The notes beneath the pieces are model-generated. The model ran no database searches, was not told the DNA's origin, and saw only the letters and a list, made by a program, of their open reading frames with translations. The position numbers and the translations under genes are program-made. A stretch of 64,000 nucleotides of DNA from Nepenthes gracilis (taxonomy: Eukaryota > Streptophyta > Magnoliopsida > Caryophyllales > Nepenthaceae): NCBI GenBank assembly GCA_033239525.1, contig BSYO01000020.1, forward strand, positions 6,325,892 through 6,389,891. Direction: 5' to 3'. Position 1 is the first letter of the stretch, and each line of letters begins with the position of its first letter. This document shows positions 12,251 through 23,018 of this stretch, piece after piece.

Positions 12251-14090
12251 GTATAGGCCCAACTGGGGCTTTGGTCATGGCCTAAAAGAGATTTGAGAGG
12301 CTCGGTCCATTTACAGGTTAGGGCCATAAGGGCCTTTATGAGATCCTAACAACGTTACGGCATGCTAACTTTTTTCTTAATCTCGATATGTTAGGTTCTT
12401 TAATCATTATTATAGCTCACCATATGTATTTTATATCCCCATATCCATATCTAGTTATGAGTAGAGATTGTCTCCATTTCCATAAAATCTTCACTTACAT
12501 TTCTTTCGATCTCTCTTCCTTAGTCTGTGTCTCGTCTTGGGTTATGTTAAGGTGAACCAATCAAATTAGTTTCTAAGTGAGCTATACGGTCTTGATTAGT
12601 CTTGTAAAATGAAGGGCTAATATTACTCTACAATTAAGGAGCAATTTCAATTTTGATCTTTTAATATATAAAATTAGTTGTCAATTTGTTAGGTTTAATT
12701 TTTAACAGTTTTTAGGAGGGACATCACAAGAGGGAGAGGTAGGGATTACGACGAGGTTTGTTCATCACACTCAAATCTAAATGGTGGGGCTGTCGCTCCA
12801 TGGAGGACTGCCCCTTCTATGCGACTGTAGCAATGGTGGCCGGTAGTGATACTTGAAAGGGTTACCGTCTTTTATTACTAAGGAAAAAAAAAAGACTTGA
12901 TAAGTGTGTTATCTACATATTAATCCATATATTTGTAGCTCACTCTATTTCAATGACAAGCATTCCATACGCCATACGATGATAATGGGAGGCGCTACGA
13001 CACCGTACAGTCGTTGCAGCCCCTCCAGCGCCTGTGGTGCTGGTGGATTCCAACGGCCCACGTTATTTTATTGAAAAAAAATAATATATATATATTTTTT
13101 TATTTTCTTTTTTTTATTGTTTATTGAAGAAAAAATATAAGCTGTTGGATTTGAGATCTAACGGTGCCACAGGGACTATGACGTCCATATGGGTCGCCAT
13201 ACAATGACACTCATATTTCATAATTTTTGCCTCATGTGACAAATTGACATTTTATTAATATCATAATCAAAATTTTTTATCTCATTTTAAAAGTTGAAAA
13301 TCAATTCAATGCATATTTATCCAACATTTAAAAAGATTAAATATAAAAAAATGTTAACACAATTGGTAAAATTATCGTTATGTAATTTAGAAGTCACAGC
13401 TCGTGTAATAAAAAAAATTTCTTATATAATATAAAATAAAATTACACAAAATATACTCAAAATGATCAATTCTTCTATAGCAAGAGTTTTACGAGAAAAT
13501 TAAATACATTAATTAGATTTTTAATACTAGTAAAGCATGGCTTATTATGCATTAAATATACCTTTAAACCTCAAGGTCAAAGATGAAGATCAAACCTCAA
13601 ATGAAAAGCTAGTCTTGAATCTAGTGCCAACTTACTACCGTACAATTTTACTAGGTAATACAAAAAGGCATATAATTTTAGAGGGTATGGAGATGTGAGC
13701 ACAGAGGCATGAACATCGCTAGGGTTTCATAGGAGATAATTGAGGGTAGATGTGCTGGCCAATGGATATTGAGCTTTGCATGACTCATGAAATGGTAACT
13801 GCTATAAACTCAGCCAAACACACTCATTTTTAGTTATATAGTAAGCTCTGCTATCACTTGTTTTAGAGCTTTTTACTCAAAGATGGTAATTATCAGAAGG
13901 CCTTATTATGACCACTAATTTTTGTACAATAAATTAGTAATAATTTCTGAATTCTAAGAAATGATAAAACAAAATCAAAATAAGGTATAAATGTCCAAGC
14001 TAGGTTTTTTCTGTAGGTTTAAATTACTTTGTCCAGACATTACCATTCGTTCTTCCTACAAAACTAGAAACATAAAACCAAGCATTAGTA
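12251..14090. other. AT-rich intergenic spacer
   Basis: No gene is seen. The part at 12960-13215 has features of a small non-autonomous element: CGCCATACRATGA occurs near both ends in direct orientation, with complementary CCAACGG and CCGTTAG-type segments around a central A/T-only core. I could not define terminal inverted repeats, so this stays a guess. The rest is simple AT-rich sequence. Confidence 0.5.
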
Positions 14091-15069
14091 TGACGACCCG
14101 ATTCCTAAACTTTAAGTATAGCTCAAACTGCTCACGCTAAAAATTCTTAAAACTTAAAATCATTCATAAGTTTTCATAATGACAATACAAATCAATTAAA
14201 CTATTATTAAATTCATCAATACATCAAATAATCATCATGGAATGAAAACTACAAAAGATCACGAGTCACAGCCTAAAGGAAAACTATTCATCTTCTTTCA
14301 ATAGCATATTTAGTTTGTCTCCCACTGAGATAATATCTAACCATCACAAATCACGCTACTTGAAAGTTCTGCAACAAAAGTAGGATTCCATAGTCCACAC
14401 TTTACAATCAACTCAATCTGGAACCAATAAAACACAAGGGTGAGCCAAAACCCACTAAGTGATAATAATAAAAAACGCTAAACAATAATAGCAATCTCAA
14501 ATATCAAAATATAAAGATATCAACATTATTCTAACCATCTACTATATCCGAGAAACCATAACATGTCATAAATATGACTCTAGGCAAGATAGGTCACAAT
14601 TGACCCACACATCATAAAGATGCTAAGAGTACCAATAAACCAGCGAAAATCCCCTGAAATTCGATGTCAAGGATGAGTGGAGATTCCCTTGTCGTAATGT
14701 CGTTATAATCATGATAACAACCAAGACAGATCCAACACAAAGATATCACAACACAACCTCCCTCATAATTATAGAATATTACAAGGAAACTCTTGAATCT
14801 TATTCTACCATCACAACCAAAGTGCGTATATCCCCCGACGGCGGTAAATGGGTTACACGATTTGACCTCCGACCAAAATTCATGGTCCACAGAGACTCTG
14901 CCCAACAAAGTACAGACTCTCCCGAGCATACTTTTCTTCCGACTCTACCAAGTACGGAAGATATCTCACACATCAAAACCACCATCTCCCGCCATGATAC
15001 CCTCGATACCATGATCCACGATGATCACATGGTCATAAACATTCCACAAATTAGGAATGTATTCAGAAC

Positions 15070-15511
15070 CCTCATTCAACTAGATACCTTAATATTTTCA
15101 TATAATCCTAAAGCCAATAATTCAAATACTCACATGATCAAGTAATAACGCAAAGAAGGCCTTGCAACTACAACAACCAACAATTTAACACAGAAACTTA
15201 TCACTTCTCTAATCATAAATCGAGATATGATTTATGTATTTAACTAAACCATTTAACCTGTTTTCCATTCTTACATTAAATGTCAGAATCCCCTCATTCA
15301 ACTAGATACCTTAATATTTTCATATACTCTTCTCAACCTTAACCATAGAAGCCAATAATTCAAATACTCACATGATCAAGTAATAACGCAAAGAAGGCCT
15401 TGCAACTACAACAACGGAATTGTAGTTCAATACGACTCACCGTTCACACCATCAAATTTAACACGTTATCACAATATGATTTATGTATTTAACTCAACCA
15501 TTTAACCTGCT
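15070..15511. repeat. Imperfect tandem duplication, about 240 bp unit
   Basis: The blocks 15070-15177 and 15292-15415 share nearly all their sequence, including AACGCAAAGAAGGCCTTGCA. The trailing segment GATTTATGTATTTAAC recurs at 15229 and 15478. Offsets range from about 222 to 249 bp because of small indels. Confidence 0.75.
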
Positions 15512-15721
15512 CTTCCAATTAATCTAACTAAAGCCCAACAATATTTACTTTATTCAAATTTCATTCCCAAATAACTTTGCAAGGTTCCAATTAATTAATT
15601 AGCAATATTAATTTCTTCATACAATCAACATACAATATACATAACTCCGAATACATGCTAATATACATTTATAAATACAACATATACAAACTGTAAATAC
15701 GCTCTACTCACCTTTTCATCT

Positions 15722-16200
15722 TTATTCTCATGCGCACACATACACTCATATATGAACATACATATATATTTATTTACAGCCCATGTATATATATATACAT
15801 ATACTCTCTCTCTACTGCACACATCCATACACACACGGCTGCACACACAGCAGCACACCCACACACTGACCACATATATACTGCCAGCCAGCACACTAAA
15901 ACCGACATCACACTGCAGGCACACACACACACTCACACTCACACACCCTGATGCACACACCACCACAACAGCACACATTTTGCATGCTCCTGCACACACT
16001 CACGCACACACAATAGGGTGCACACAGCAGGGCACACACTGCTCATACACCCACCTGGGCACACACACGCACCACTACACTCACTACCATCACCCACTGC
16101 ACGCCAACACCCACACACGCACACATACATGTACGTACATACATAATTTGCCAACGTACACGACAGTACACACACACATATATATATACAAACATATAAA
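15722..16200. repeat. CA-rich microsatellite / low-complexity tract
   Basis: A long stretch is dominated by interrupted (CA)n and (TA)n tracts. It keeps several frames open, giving His/Thr-rich or Cys/Val-rich translations that are artefacts of base composition. Confidence 0.85.
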
Positions 16201-16523
16201 ATACATAAATAATTATTTATACTTCCACAGATACGTATATACATACACACAATTTCCAAGCCATCCCTCTCAACCACAATCGGAAACCCAAACAGAGCAT
16301 GAGACCCATGTTTTATTTTTCGATTTCTGATTTTTTTCAAATTTCCACCATTACCACGATTTTTCCACAGAAAAACCCATACATCACCCGATTTCAACAG
16401 CATCGGTGAAAGACAGGGAATAGATTTGAGTAATGGCAGATTTAATTGCAGAACAGAAGAGAACATAACAACCAAGGGAAAACACTTGCAACGAGTGAAG
16501 AAGTGAATAATAATGATGCACTT

Positions 16524-16735
16524 GCAACTAGAGGAGAAATGACAGTAGAGGGATTTCACTTGCAGAGAAGAGGAATTTACTTGCAATTGCAAGAAATAAT
16601 GAAAGTAAGAGGAATCACTTGCAACAGAGGAGAATGACATTAAAGGGGATTCACTTGCAATTAGAGGAGAAATGACGGTTGAGGGAGTTCACTTGCAAAT
16701 TAGAGGAGAAAGTGAAAGTGTGGGGATTCACTTGC
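16524..16735. repeat. Minisatellite, about 38-bp unit beginning ACTTGCAA
   Basis: At least five imperfect units start ACTTGCAA and continue with GAGGAGAA, then a GA-rich end GAGGGATTC. Most units are 36-39 bp, and one longer unit has an extra internal ACTTGCAA. The array lies in the part of the solo-LTR-like element to the left of the gypsy insertion. Confidence 0.75.
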
Positions 16736-17045
16736 CTAAAGCAACAGCTAGGATTTGCGGCGGCAGCAGCACAAACTAACGACAGCCTCGGCAACGGCGA
16801 CGGCTTCAACTGTAGCAGTCGGTTAGGGTTTGCGATGGTGGCTTTGGCACTGATTAATGACGGCAACGCTCCTCCGGCTCAAGCTTGCAACGGCGACTCT
16901 TCTTTCGGCACCGATTGATGACGGCAATTGTAGCAAAATCCAACGAAGAAGGTGACTCGGTGGCGGCTCACAAAAGCCCAAAAGGCAGAGGCTCTCTCTG
17001 CTTGACTCTCCTCTTCCTCCTTCCCGAGTACCCACTGGAGCCGTG

Positions 17046-17050
17046 CTTAT
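17046..17050. other. Target-site duplication CTTAT (left) of gypsy element 1
   Basis: CTTAT directly precedes the LTR start TGTTACG at 17051 and recurs at 22548-22552 directly after the 3' LTR. This exact 5-bp match fixes both element boundaries. Confidence 0.9.
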
Positions 17051-17517
17051 TGTTACGAGCCTGGCCACTGGAGACTTGACCCAGCTCTCGGCCCAGCCTC
17101 TGAGCCCAGCTAGAAATCACAGGGAGCTGCGTCGCAGTAGCCGATCCATCCGTGCTCCGAAAAAATTTTGCCAATACATATGAGATTAGCTGACACATTT
17201 ATTTTCATATTTTTTATATTTTCTGTTATTACTATTTACCGCTATACTCTATTCTATTATTATATTGCTAGGATATTCTGTTATTAGCTTGAGTGGGCCT
17301 ATCCCCGCTTACGTCTGCGTTTTCTATTAGATGTGGGTATATGAATGAGAAAAGGGACTGTGTAAAGGGGAGAAAGTTACTCACAAATCTCTCTTTTCCT
17401 TCATCTCCTCCGTGCCCTTCTCTCCCTTCTGTCAAATCTCCTCCCCTCTCCCTGTCTGAAGTGCGGATTTCCCCTATTTTTCCCATCTCCTCCTCCGATT
17501 CGCTAGTGCATGCATCA
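17051..17517 (+). repeat. 5' LTR of gypsy element 1
   Basis: This 467-bp LTR starts TGTTACGAGCC and ends GCATGCATCA. It carries a short extra CCCAGC-containing duplication near its start that the 3' copy lacks. Confidence 0.9.
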
Positions 17518-17535
17518 AAGGTACTCTCATTGAGA
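17518..17535 (+). other. Putative primer-binding region of gypsy element 1
   Basis: AAGGTACTCTCATTGAGA directly follows the 5' LTR. The related reverse element has the same sequence with two or three changes at the same place (30058-30075, minus strand), so it is conserved. It is not the usual initiator-Met site, and I could not assign the tRNA. Confidence 0.45.
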
Positions 17536-17538
17536 CCT

Positions 17539-18530
17539 ATGGCAGACGGCGTCATGACTTGCTCGAAGGCGCACAACAAAACACTCGTAGGCATGGTGAA
17601 AGAAGTAAAGGACATTGTGGCTGTCGTTCAACAGTATACAGAGGACATCGCGACGTAGAAGGTCGATATAGAGCACATAACAATTTATTACAGAGATTAA
17701 TCTTACCCTCGCTCGGATGGAGCGATTCACCATGGCATCGACGCTTCCTCCGCTACTTCCCACATCGACGGTAAATTCTTCCTCATTTTCAGTGCCGCTA
17801 ATGTCCTTTTCCCAACCCTTGCCCACCTTATTGTCGCCCGCTACAGAAAACCCTAACGAGCTTCACCCACGGTTGGCTAAGCTTGAGGATTTCTTTTTTC
17901 CCGGGAGACAACGTGACTAGTTGGTTGTTCCAAATCGACCGCTTCTTTCTCTACCAACGCACTCCTCCAGAGCAGAAACTTACTGTCACCGCCTCTATAT
18001 GTCGGGTGCTGCGTTGCAATGGTTCCAATGGATGCATGCTACCTGGCAATTATCCACTTGGGAGCTCTTCGTTCATGATCTGGAGCTTTGCTTTGGACCC
18101 TCCTCTTTCGTGAACTATGAAGCGGTGCTGTACAAACTCCGGAAACCACCACAGTGGCGGTCTACATGGCAAAGTTTGAATCTCTGTCTACTCGAACTCT
18201 GGGGCTCACTACCACTAATCTCTTGAATTGCTTCATCTCTGGTTTACAGGATGACATCCGGCGCGCGCTCCTACTACTGAAACCTTGTCGTTGCCTGAGG
18301 CCATAGGAATGGCAAAATTGGTGGAAGAGTGCCCTCACATCGACCCCTTCTAGTAGCCAAATCCCTCAATGTTCCTGGCCCACCAGGATCGAAGGCTCCA
18401 TTCTCCTTAAATCCTCCACCAAAATTTCCAATTAAGAAACTAACCTCGCTGAAAGGGTTATAGGGAAAGAACATGGCTTATGTTTCAATTGTGATGAATG
18501 GTTTGTCCTAGGGCATCGGTGTAAATCACT
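17539..18530 (+). pseudogene. gag remnant of gypsy element 1
   Basis: It begins MADGVMTCSKAHNKTL, then passes through several frames that read as a retrotransposon gag core (WFQWMHATWQLSTWELFVHD, then VNYEAVLYKL) and a CCHC-type knuckle at 18481-18525 (CFNCDEWFVLGHRCK). Gag proteins form the virus-like particle and bind the RNA through the knuckle. At least three frame changes and several stops break it. Confidence 0.75.
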
Positions 18531-18578
18531 TCAATTTCTGGGATGCTTGTCAAAGATGAAGACCCCGAACAATAAGAG

Positions 18579-19340
18579 ATGGTCATGTCTGAAGAGGAGA
18601 ACGTGCTGTCACCGTTGTCAGAAGAATTGTCCCCAGGGCCAGATAATACTCCAGCCATCTCCTTCCATGCCTTGGAACGGCATCAGGCTCCCACAACACT
18701 ACGCTTGCCAGGAACCATTTTAGGCCAATCAGTGACAGTGTTGGTAGACAGTGGTTCCACACACAACTTCCTGCAATCCCAACTGGCCTGCTATCTCGGA
18801 CTCTCCGTTGAACCCTATCACTATCTTAATGTTACAGTTGGAAATTGGGACTCATTACATTGTGAAGGAGTGTATACTAAGGTTCCACTCACCTTAGGGT
18901 CCTCTCAATTTTCGATGGACCTTTATCTGCTCCCAATCTACGGGGCAGATTTAGTTCTTGGCGTCCAATGGTTAGCATCTTTGGGACCTGTATTATTCGA
19001 TTATAAATCCTTGTGGATGAGTTTCAAGTACGCCGGAATAGAACTTACCCTCTATGGAGTGCCCAACGCTGCTATTTCCACCATGATAATAAGTCAGCTA
19101 TGGCGTAGTGGATTGACCAATTCAGTTGCATCCTACTTTCAATTGATGGTTACTCCACTGGCCGAACACACTCCAGCAACAGAGTCCTCAGAATCAATAC
19201 CACTTTCCCAATTTGCTCATATTACTGACCCCCAGATCTTTACTGCTCTGCACGCCATCCTACAGACATTCAACGATGTCTTTGCTGTGCCTCACGGGCT
19301 GTCTTCTCGACGCCATACGGACCACAAAATTCCTTTATAA
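18579..19340 (+). pseudogene. Aspartic protease region of gypsy element 1
   Basis: The open frame of 253 residues contains the catalytic motif LVDSGSTHNFLQ near residue 57 and the second conserved segment ADLVLGVQWLASLGPV near residue 123, as in gypsy retropepsins that cut the polyprotein. The C-terminal third leads into the start of the reverse transcriptase (SSRRHTDHKIPL), after which a stop ends the frame. Catalytic residues are intact, but the surrounding polyprotein is broken. Confidence 0.8.
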
Positions 19341-20620
19341 TCTCACGCAACATTGGTCAATGTTAAACCATATCGATACCCGCACTTCTAGAAGGGTGTA
19401 ATGGAAAACTTAATCAAAGAAATGCTGGCTGATAATATAATTAGACCCATCATGAGTCCATTTTAATCGCCTGTCCTCCTGGTAAAAAAGAAGGATGGCA
19501 GTTGAAGATTTTGTGTGGATTATCGCACCCTGAATGTAATCACCATTAAAGACTGGTTCCCAATTCCAACAATGGATGAACTATTGGATGAATTGAGTAG
19601 TGCCACCGTGTTCTCCAAACTGGATTTACGTGTAGGATATCATCAGCTTCGAGTGCATCCATAGGACGTGCATAAGACCGCCTTCCGGATACGCGAGGGG
19701 CATTACGAATTCCTAGTCATGCCCTTGGATTGTCGAATGTGCCCTCTTCATTTTAAGCCGAGATGAACACTATCTTCCTCCCAGTACTTCATAAGTTTGT
19801 GCTGGTTTTCTTTGACGATATTTTGGTTTAAATCCCCTCCTGGGAAACACATCTCCGTCATCTCACTCAGGTACTCCAAATCCTGCGCACTCACACCTTC
19901 TATGCCAAGCAAACTAAGTGTCAATTCGGGCAGTCTTCTCTCATGTATTTGGGCCACATTGTTTCAGCACAAGGGGTAGCTGTGGATCCAGCAAAAATTG
20001 AATCCATTTGGAGTTGGCCTCTTCCTGCAAATAGCAAATAGCTATGGGGCTTCCTGGGATTAGCAGGATACTACCGACGTTTCGTAGCTTGATATGCCCA
20101 GATTGCTGCCCCACTTACTCAACTGCTGCAAAAAGATGCTTTCATTTGGGGAAACAAAGCTACAACAGCCTTCAAGTCACTTAAAACCGCGCTTAGCTCC
20201 ACCCCCATTCCGGCCTTACCAGATTTTTCAAACCCATTTGTGGTGCAAACAGATGCTTCGGGTAACGATGTGGGCACCATCTTGGTGCAAGCAGGTCGGC
20301 CCCTGGCTTTCTTCAGCCGACAGCTCTATCCAAAACTACAGAATTCCTCTACATACGTCCATGAGCTTTATGCAATCACAGAAGCGATCAAGAAATGGTG
20401 ACAATACCTCTTGGGAGCCAAATTCGTTATCCAGACGAATCACCAGCCCCTTTGAGCCCTGATAACACAGACAGTACATACTCCAGAGCAACAGAAGTGG
20501 ATAACCAAATTAATCGGGTATGATTTTGATATAGTGTATCGCCCAAGCAAGGAGAATGGGCCGGCTGACGCCCTGTCTAGACTGCAGGAAGGGAAATGCT
20601 ATGCACTGCAAATGGTATTG
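19341..20620 (+). pseudogene. Reverse transcriptase and RNase H remnant of gypsy element 1
   Basis: Reverse transcriptase segments are readable in short frames: PVLLVKKKDGS, then a stop, [21 protein letters not shown], and [15 protein letters not shown]. The catalytic segment reads FFDDILV and then hits a stop (near 19810-19830). RNase H follows (FVVQTDASGNDVGTILVQ, LAFFSRQLYP, and the connecting YRPSKENGPADALSRL ending near 20590). Stops, mostly TAG or TGA where relatives have CAG or TGG, and frame changes make it inactive. Confidence 0.8.
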
Positions 20621-20799
20621 AAGCCCATAATAGCATTGTTAGTGGCTCTACGGGAGTACTACAAGCAACAAACTTCCGCAACTATAATGATCAAATCCAT
20701 TGTCGACTGCCCAGATGAATTTGACCACTATACCATTCAAGACGGGTTGGTATTCTTTAAGAACCAACTCTTCATTCCCTCCGAATTGGCCTTGTAGGA

Positions 20800-21935
20800 A
20801 TCAATTCTACAAGAATACCATAGCTCTCTAGTAGGGAGACAGGCGGGCATGCAGTGCACATCGGCAAAGATCTCAGCTTCCTTCTATTGGCTAAGTCTGC
20901 GGGATAACGTCCGCTGATTTGTCTCTAGCTGTGCACTTCGTCAACAAGTCAAGCATCTCAACACCGCACTGAGCGGACTGCTCAAGCCTCTCCCTATCCC
21001 TGGTCGAATATGGGAGTCTATCTCCATGGATTTTATCACTCATCTTCCGACGTCCAAAGGATGCACTGTCATTTTGGTGGTCGTAGATCGCTTATCCAAA
21101 TATGCTCATTTTTCTCCCTTGAGTAGTCACTTTACTATGGTGGATCTAGCTGCTATTTTTGTCACCGATATCTGCCGCCTTCATGGGTTTCCAAAGGATA
21201 TCGTCTCCGACGGTGACCCTATCTTTATGAGTGCCTTTTGGCAAGAGTTATTCCGTCTACAGGGCACCTCCTTATCAACCAATAGTGCCTACCACCCTCA
21301 GACAGACGGTCTAATTGAAGTGGTAAATCGATACCTGGAAGACTATTTCTGCAATTTCGCAACTGACTACCCGGCCACCTGGGGGTAGTTTCTTCCCTAG
21401 GCCGAATGGCATTACAATACAGCATGGCATTCAGCCATTAAAATGATGCCTTCGAAGCGGTTTATGGCCACCCACTACCCACGCTCCAGGATTATACACA
21501 GGGCACCTCCCCGATAGCCACGGTTGATGACATCCTCTTAGACAGATCCACTATCATCGCTGCTCTTAAGGCAAACTTACAGCATGCTCAACTATGAATG
21601 AAATATCAGGCAGACGCACATCACACAGATCAAGAGTTTCAGCCGGACGATTGGGCCTTCGTCAAATTATAGCCTTATCGCCAAACCACCGCAGCTCGTC
21701 AACAATCTAACAAGTTAGCCAAACGCTACTATAGGCCCTTCCAGATATTGGAACGCGTGGGCTCAGTGTCCTACCAGCTGCAACTACCCGCCTACGCAAG
21801 AATTCATAATGTATTTCACATATCACTCCTCAAGAAATGTCGGGGCGATCCGGCTGTTCAATGTATGGAACTCCCTGCTAAAACTGTGGGATCTCGCCCC
21901 CTGGTGTTCCCCACACAGCTGCTAGGATTTTGAAG
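20800..21935 (+). pseudogene. Integrase and chromodomain-like C-terminus of gypsy element 1
   Basis: The integrase core is partly open at 21026-21388. The catalytic residues are recognisable as SMDFITHLP, VSDGDPIF and NSAYHPQTDGLIEVVNRYLED. The downstream GPY-type and linker region reads SYQLQLPAYARIHNVFHISLLKK. A chromodomain-like tail (LVQWHSHTPEEATWE in another frame, followed by FHLEDKILFD) reaches the 3' LTR. Chromodomains direct insertion toward modified chromatin in chromoviruses. Stops and frameshifts interrupt it. Confidence 0.75.
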
Positions 21936-22088
21936 GATCCTGCAACATGGAAAATCAATGCCACAGCTCCTTGTTCAATGGCACTCTCACACCCCAGAAG
22001 AAGCTACTTGAGAACAAGCGGCGGTGCTTCATCAGGATTTTTCCGATTTCCACCTTGAGGACAAGATTCTTTTCGATAGGGATGGTTA

Positions 22089-22547
22089 TGTTACGGGCTT
22101 GGCCACTGGAGACCCGACCCAGCCTCCGAGCCCAGTTGGAAATCACAGGGAGCTGTGTCGCAGTAGCCGATCCATCCGTGCACCGAGAAAATTCTGCAAT
22201 TACATACGAGATTAGTTGACACACATTTATTTTTATATTTTTTCTATTTTCTGTTATCACTGTTTACCGCTATACTCTATTCTATTATTATACTGTTAGG
22301 ATATTCTGTTATTAGCTTGAGTGGGCCTATCCCCACTTACGTCTGCGTTTTCTGTTAGATGTGGGTATATGAATGAGAAAAGGGACTGTGCAAAGGGAAG
22401 AAAGTTACTCACAAATCTCTCTTCTCCCTCGTCTCCTCCGTGCCCTTCTCTCCCTTCTGTCAGATCTCCCTCCCCTCTTCCTGTCTGAAGTGCTGATTTT
22501 CCCCAATTTTCCCCATCTCCTCCTCTGATTCACTGGTGCATGCATCA
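22089..22547 (+). repeat. 3' LTR of gypsy element 1
   Basis: This 459-bp LTR starts TGTTACGGGCTTGG and ends GCATGCATCA. A purine-rich GATAGGGATGG just upstream is the likely polypurine tract. CTTAT follows directly. Confidence 0.9.
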
Positions 22548-23018
22548 CTTATATAAACCCATGGAGTTGAAAATGGTGGAGAGACAAATAGAATCGGGTG
22601 GTTGAAACGGAGGGCAAATTCGTTAGAGTTTTCGGTCGTTGGAGATTCGAACGGAAATGGAGCGGCCACATTCGTTAGAGAATGCTGAGAGAGAAGGAGA
22701 CGTGGCTTGGAGGAAGCTTCGAGAGACAGGGATAGTACTAGTGGAACGAACGAGAGAGACAGAATATGCCAGAACGAGGAAGAGAGAGATGCGGTGGGGG
22801 TAAATTATTTAAACATTTATTATTATTATTTTACTTTATACATCTTAAATTTATTATTATTACCTTTGTAGTAGTATTATTATTATTATTATTAATTATT
22901 CTATTATATAAATATTTTATTATTCTTACATACATATCAATATTTTACTTATACGTTTAAGAATTAGATCCACCTGATTAAATTCATAATTTACCATCAA
23001 AAATATCCGAATATTACA

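Larger units (their letters stand above)
17051..22547 (+). mobile_element. Ty3/gypsy retrotransposon, chromovirus-like (gypsy element 1)
   Basis: A full-length 5.5-kb element has TG...CA LTRs (17051-17517 and 22089-22547), an exact CTTAT duplication, and gag, protease, reverse transcriptase, RNase H and integrase in gypsy order. A chromodomain-like C-terminus ends the polyprotein. The LTRs differ at very roughly 8% of positions by eye, so the insertion is moderately old. Stops and frameshifts are scattered through the polyprotein and the copy cannot be autonomous. It belongs to the same family as the reverse element at 25110-30520: both share the LTR start TGTTACGRGCCTGGC and the sequence directly after the 5' LTR. 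Confidence 0.92.
14091..23018 (-). mobile_element. Long solo-LTR-like element in reverse, split by a gypsy insertion
   Basis: The plus strand starts TGACGACCCG at 14091 and ends ATATTACA at 23018. Read on the minus strand it begins TGTAATATTC. Non-coding LTRs of several kilobases that begin TGTAATATYC are typical of large plant Ty3/gypsy elements. Removing the gypsy at 17051-22547 plus one copy of its duplication leaves about 3.4 kb without pol domains. A TATA-like run crosses the gypsy insertion point. I found no matching 5-bp duplication at the outer ends (TAGTA versus CTCAA), so the left boundary may be wrong or the flanks rearranged. Confidence 0.45.

Noticed and set aside
14612..15145. 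Open frames of 70-144 residues around 14.6-15.1 kb
   Set aside because: They overlap on both strands in an LTR-like non-coding region that includes part of a tandem duplication, and show no domain.
15752..16330. 192-residue His/Thr-rich open frame
   Set aside because: It is the translation of an interrupted (CA)n and (TA)n tract. Several other frames on both strands stay open for the same reason.
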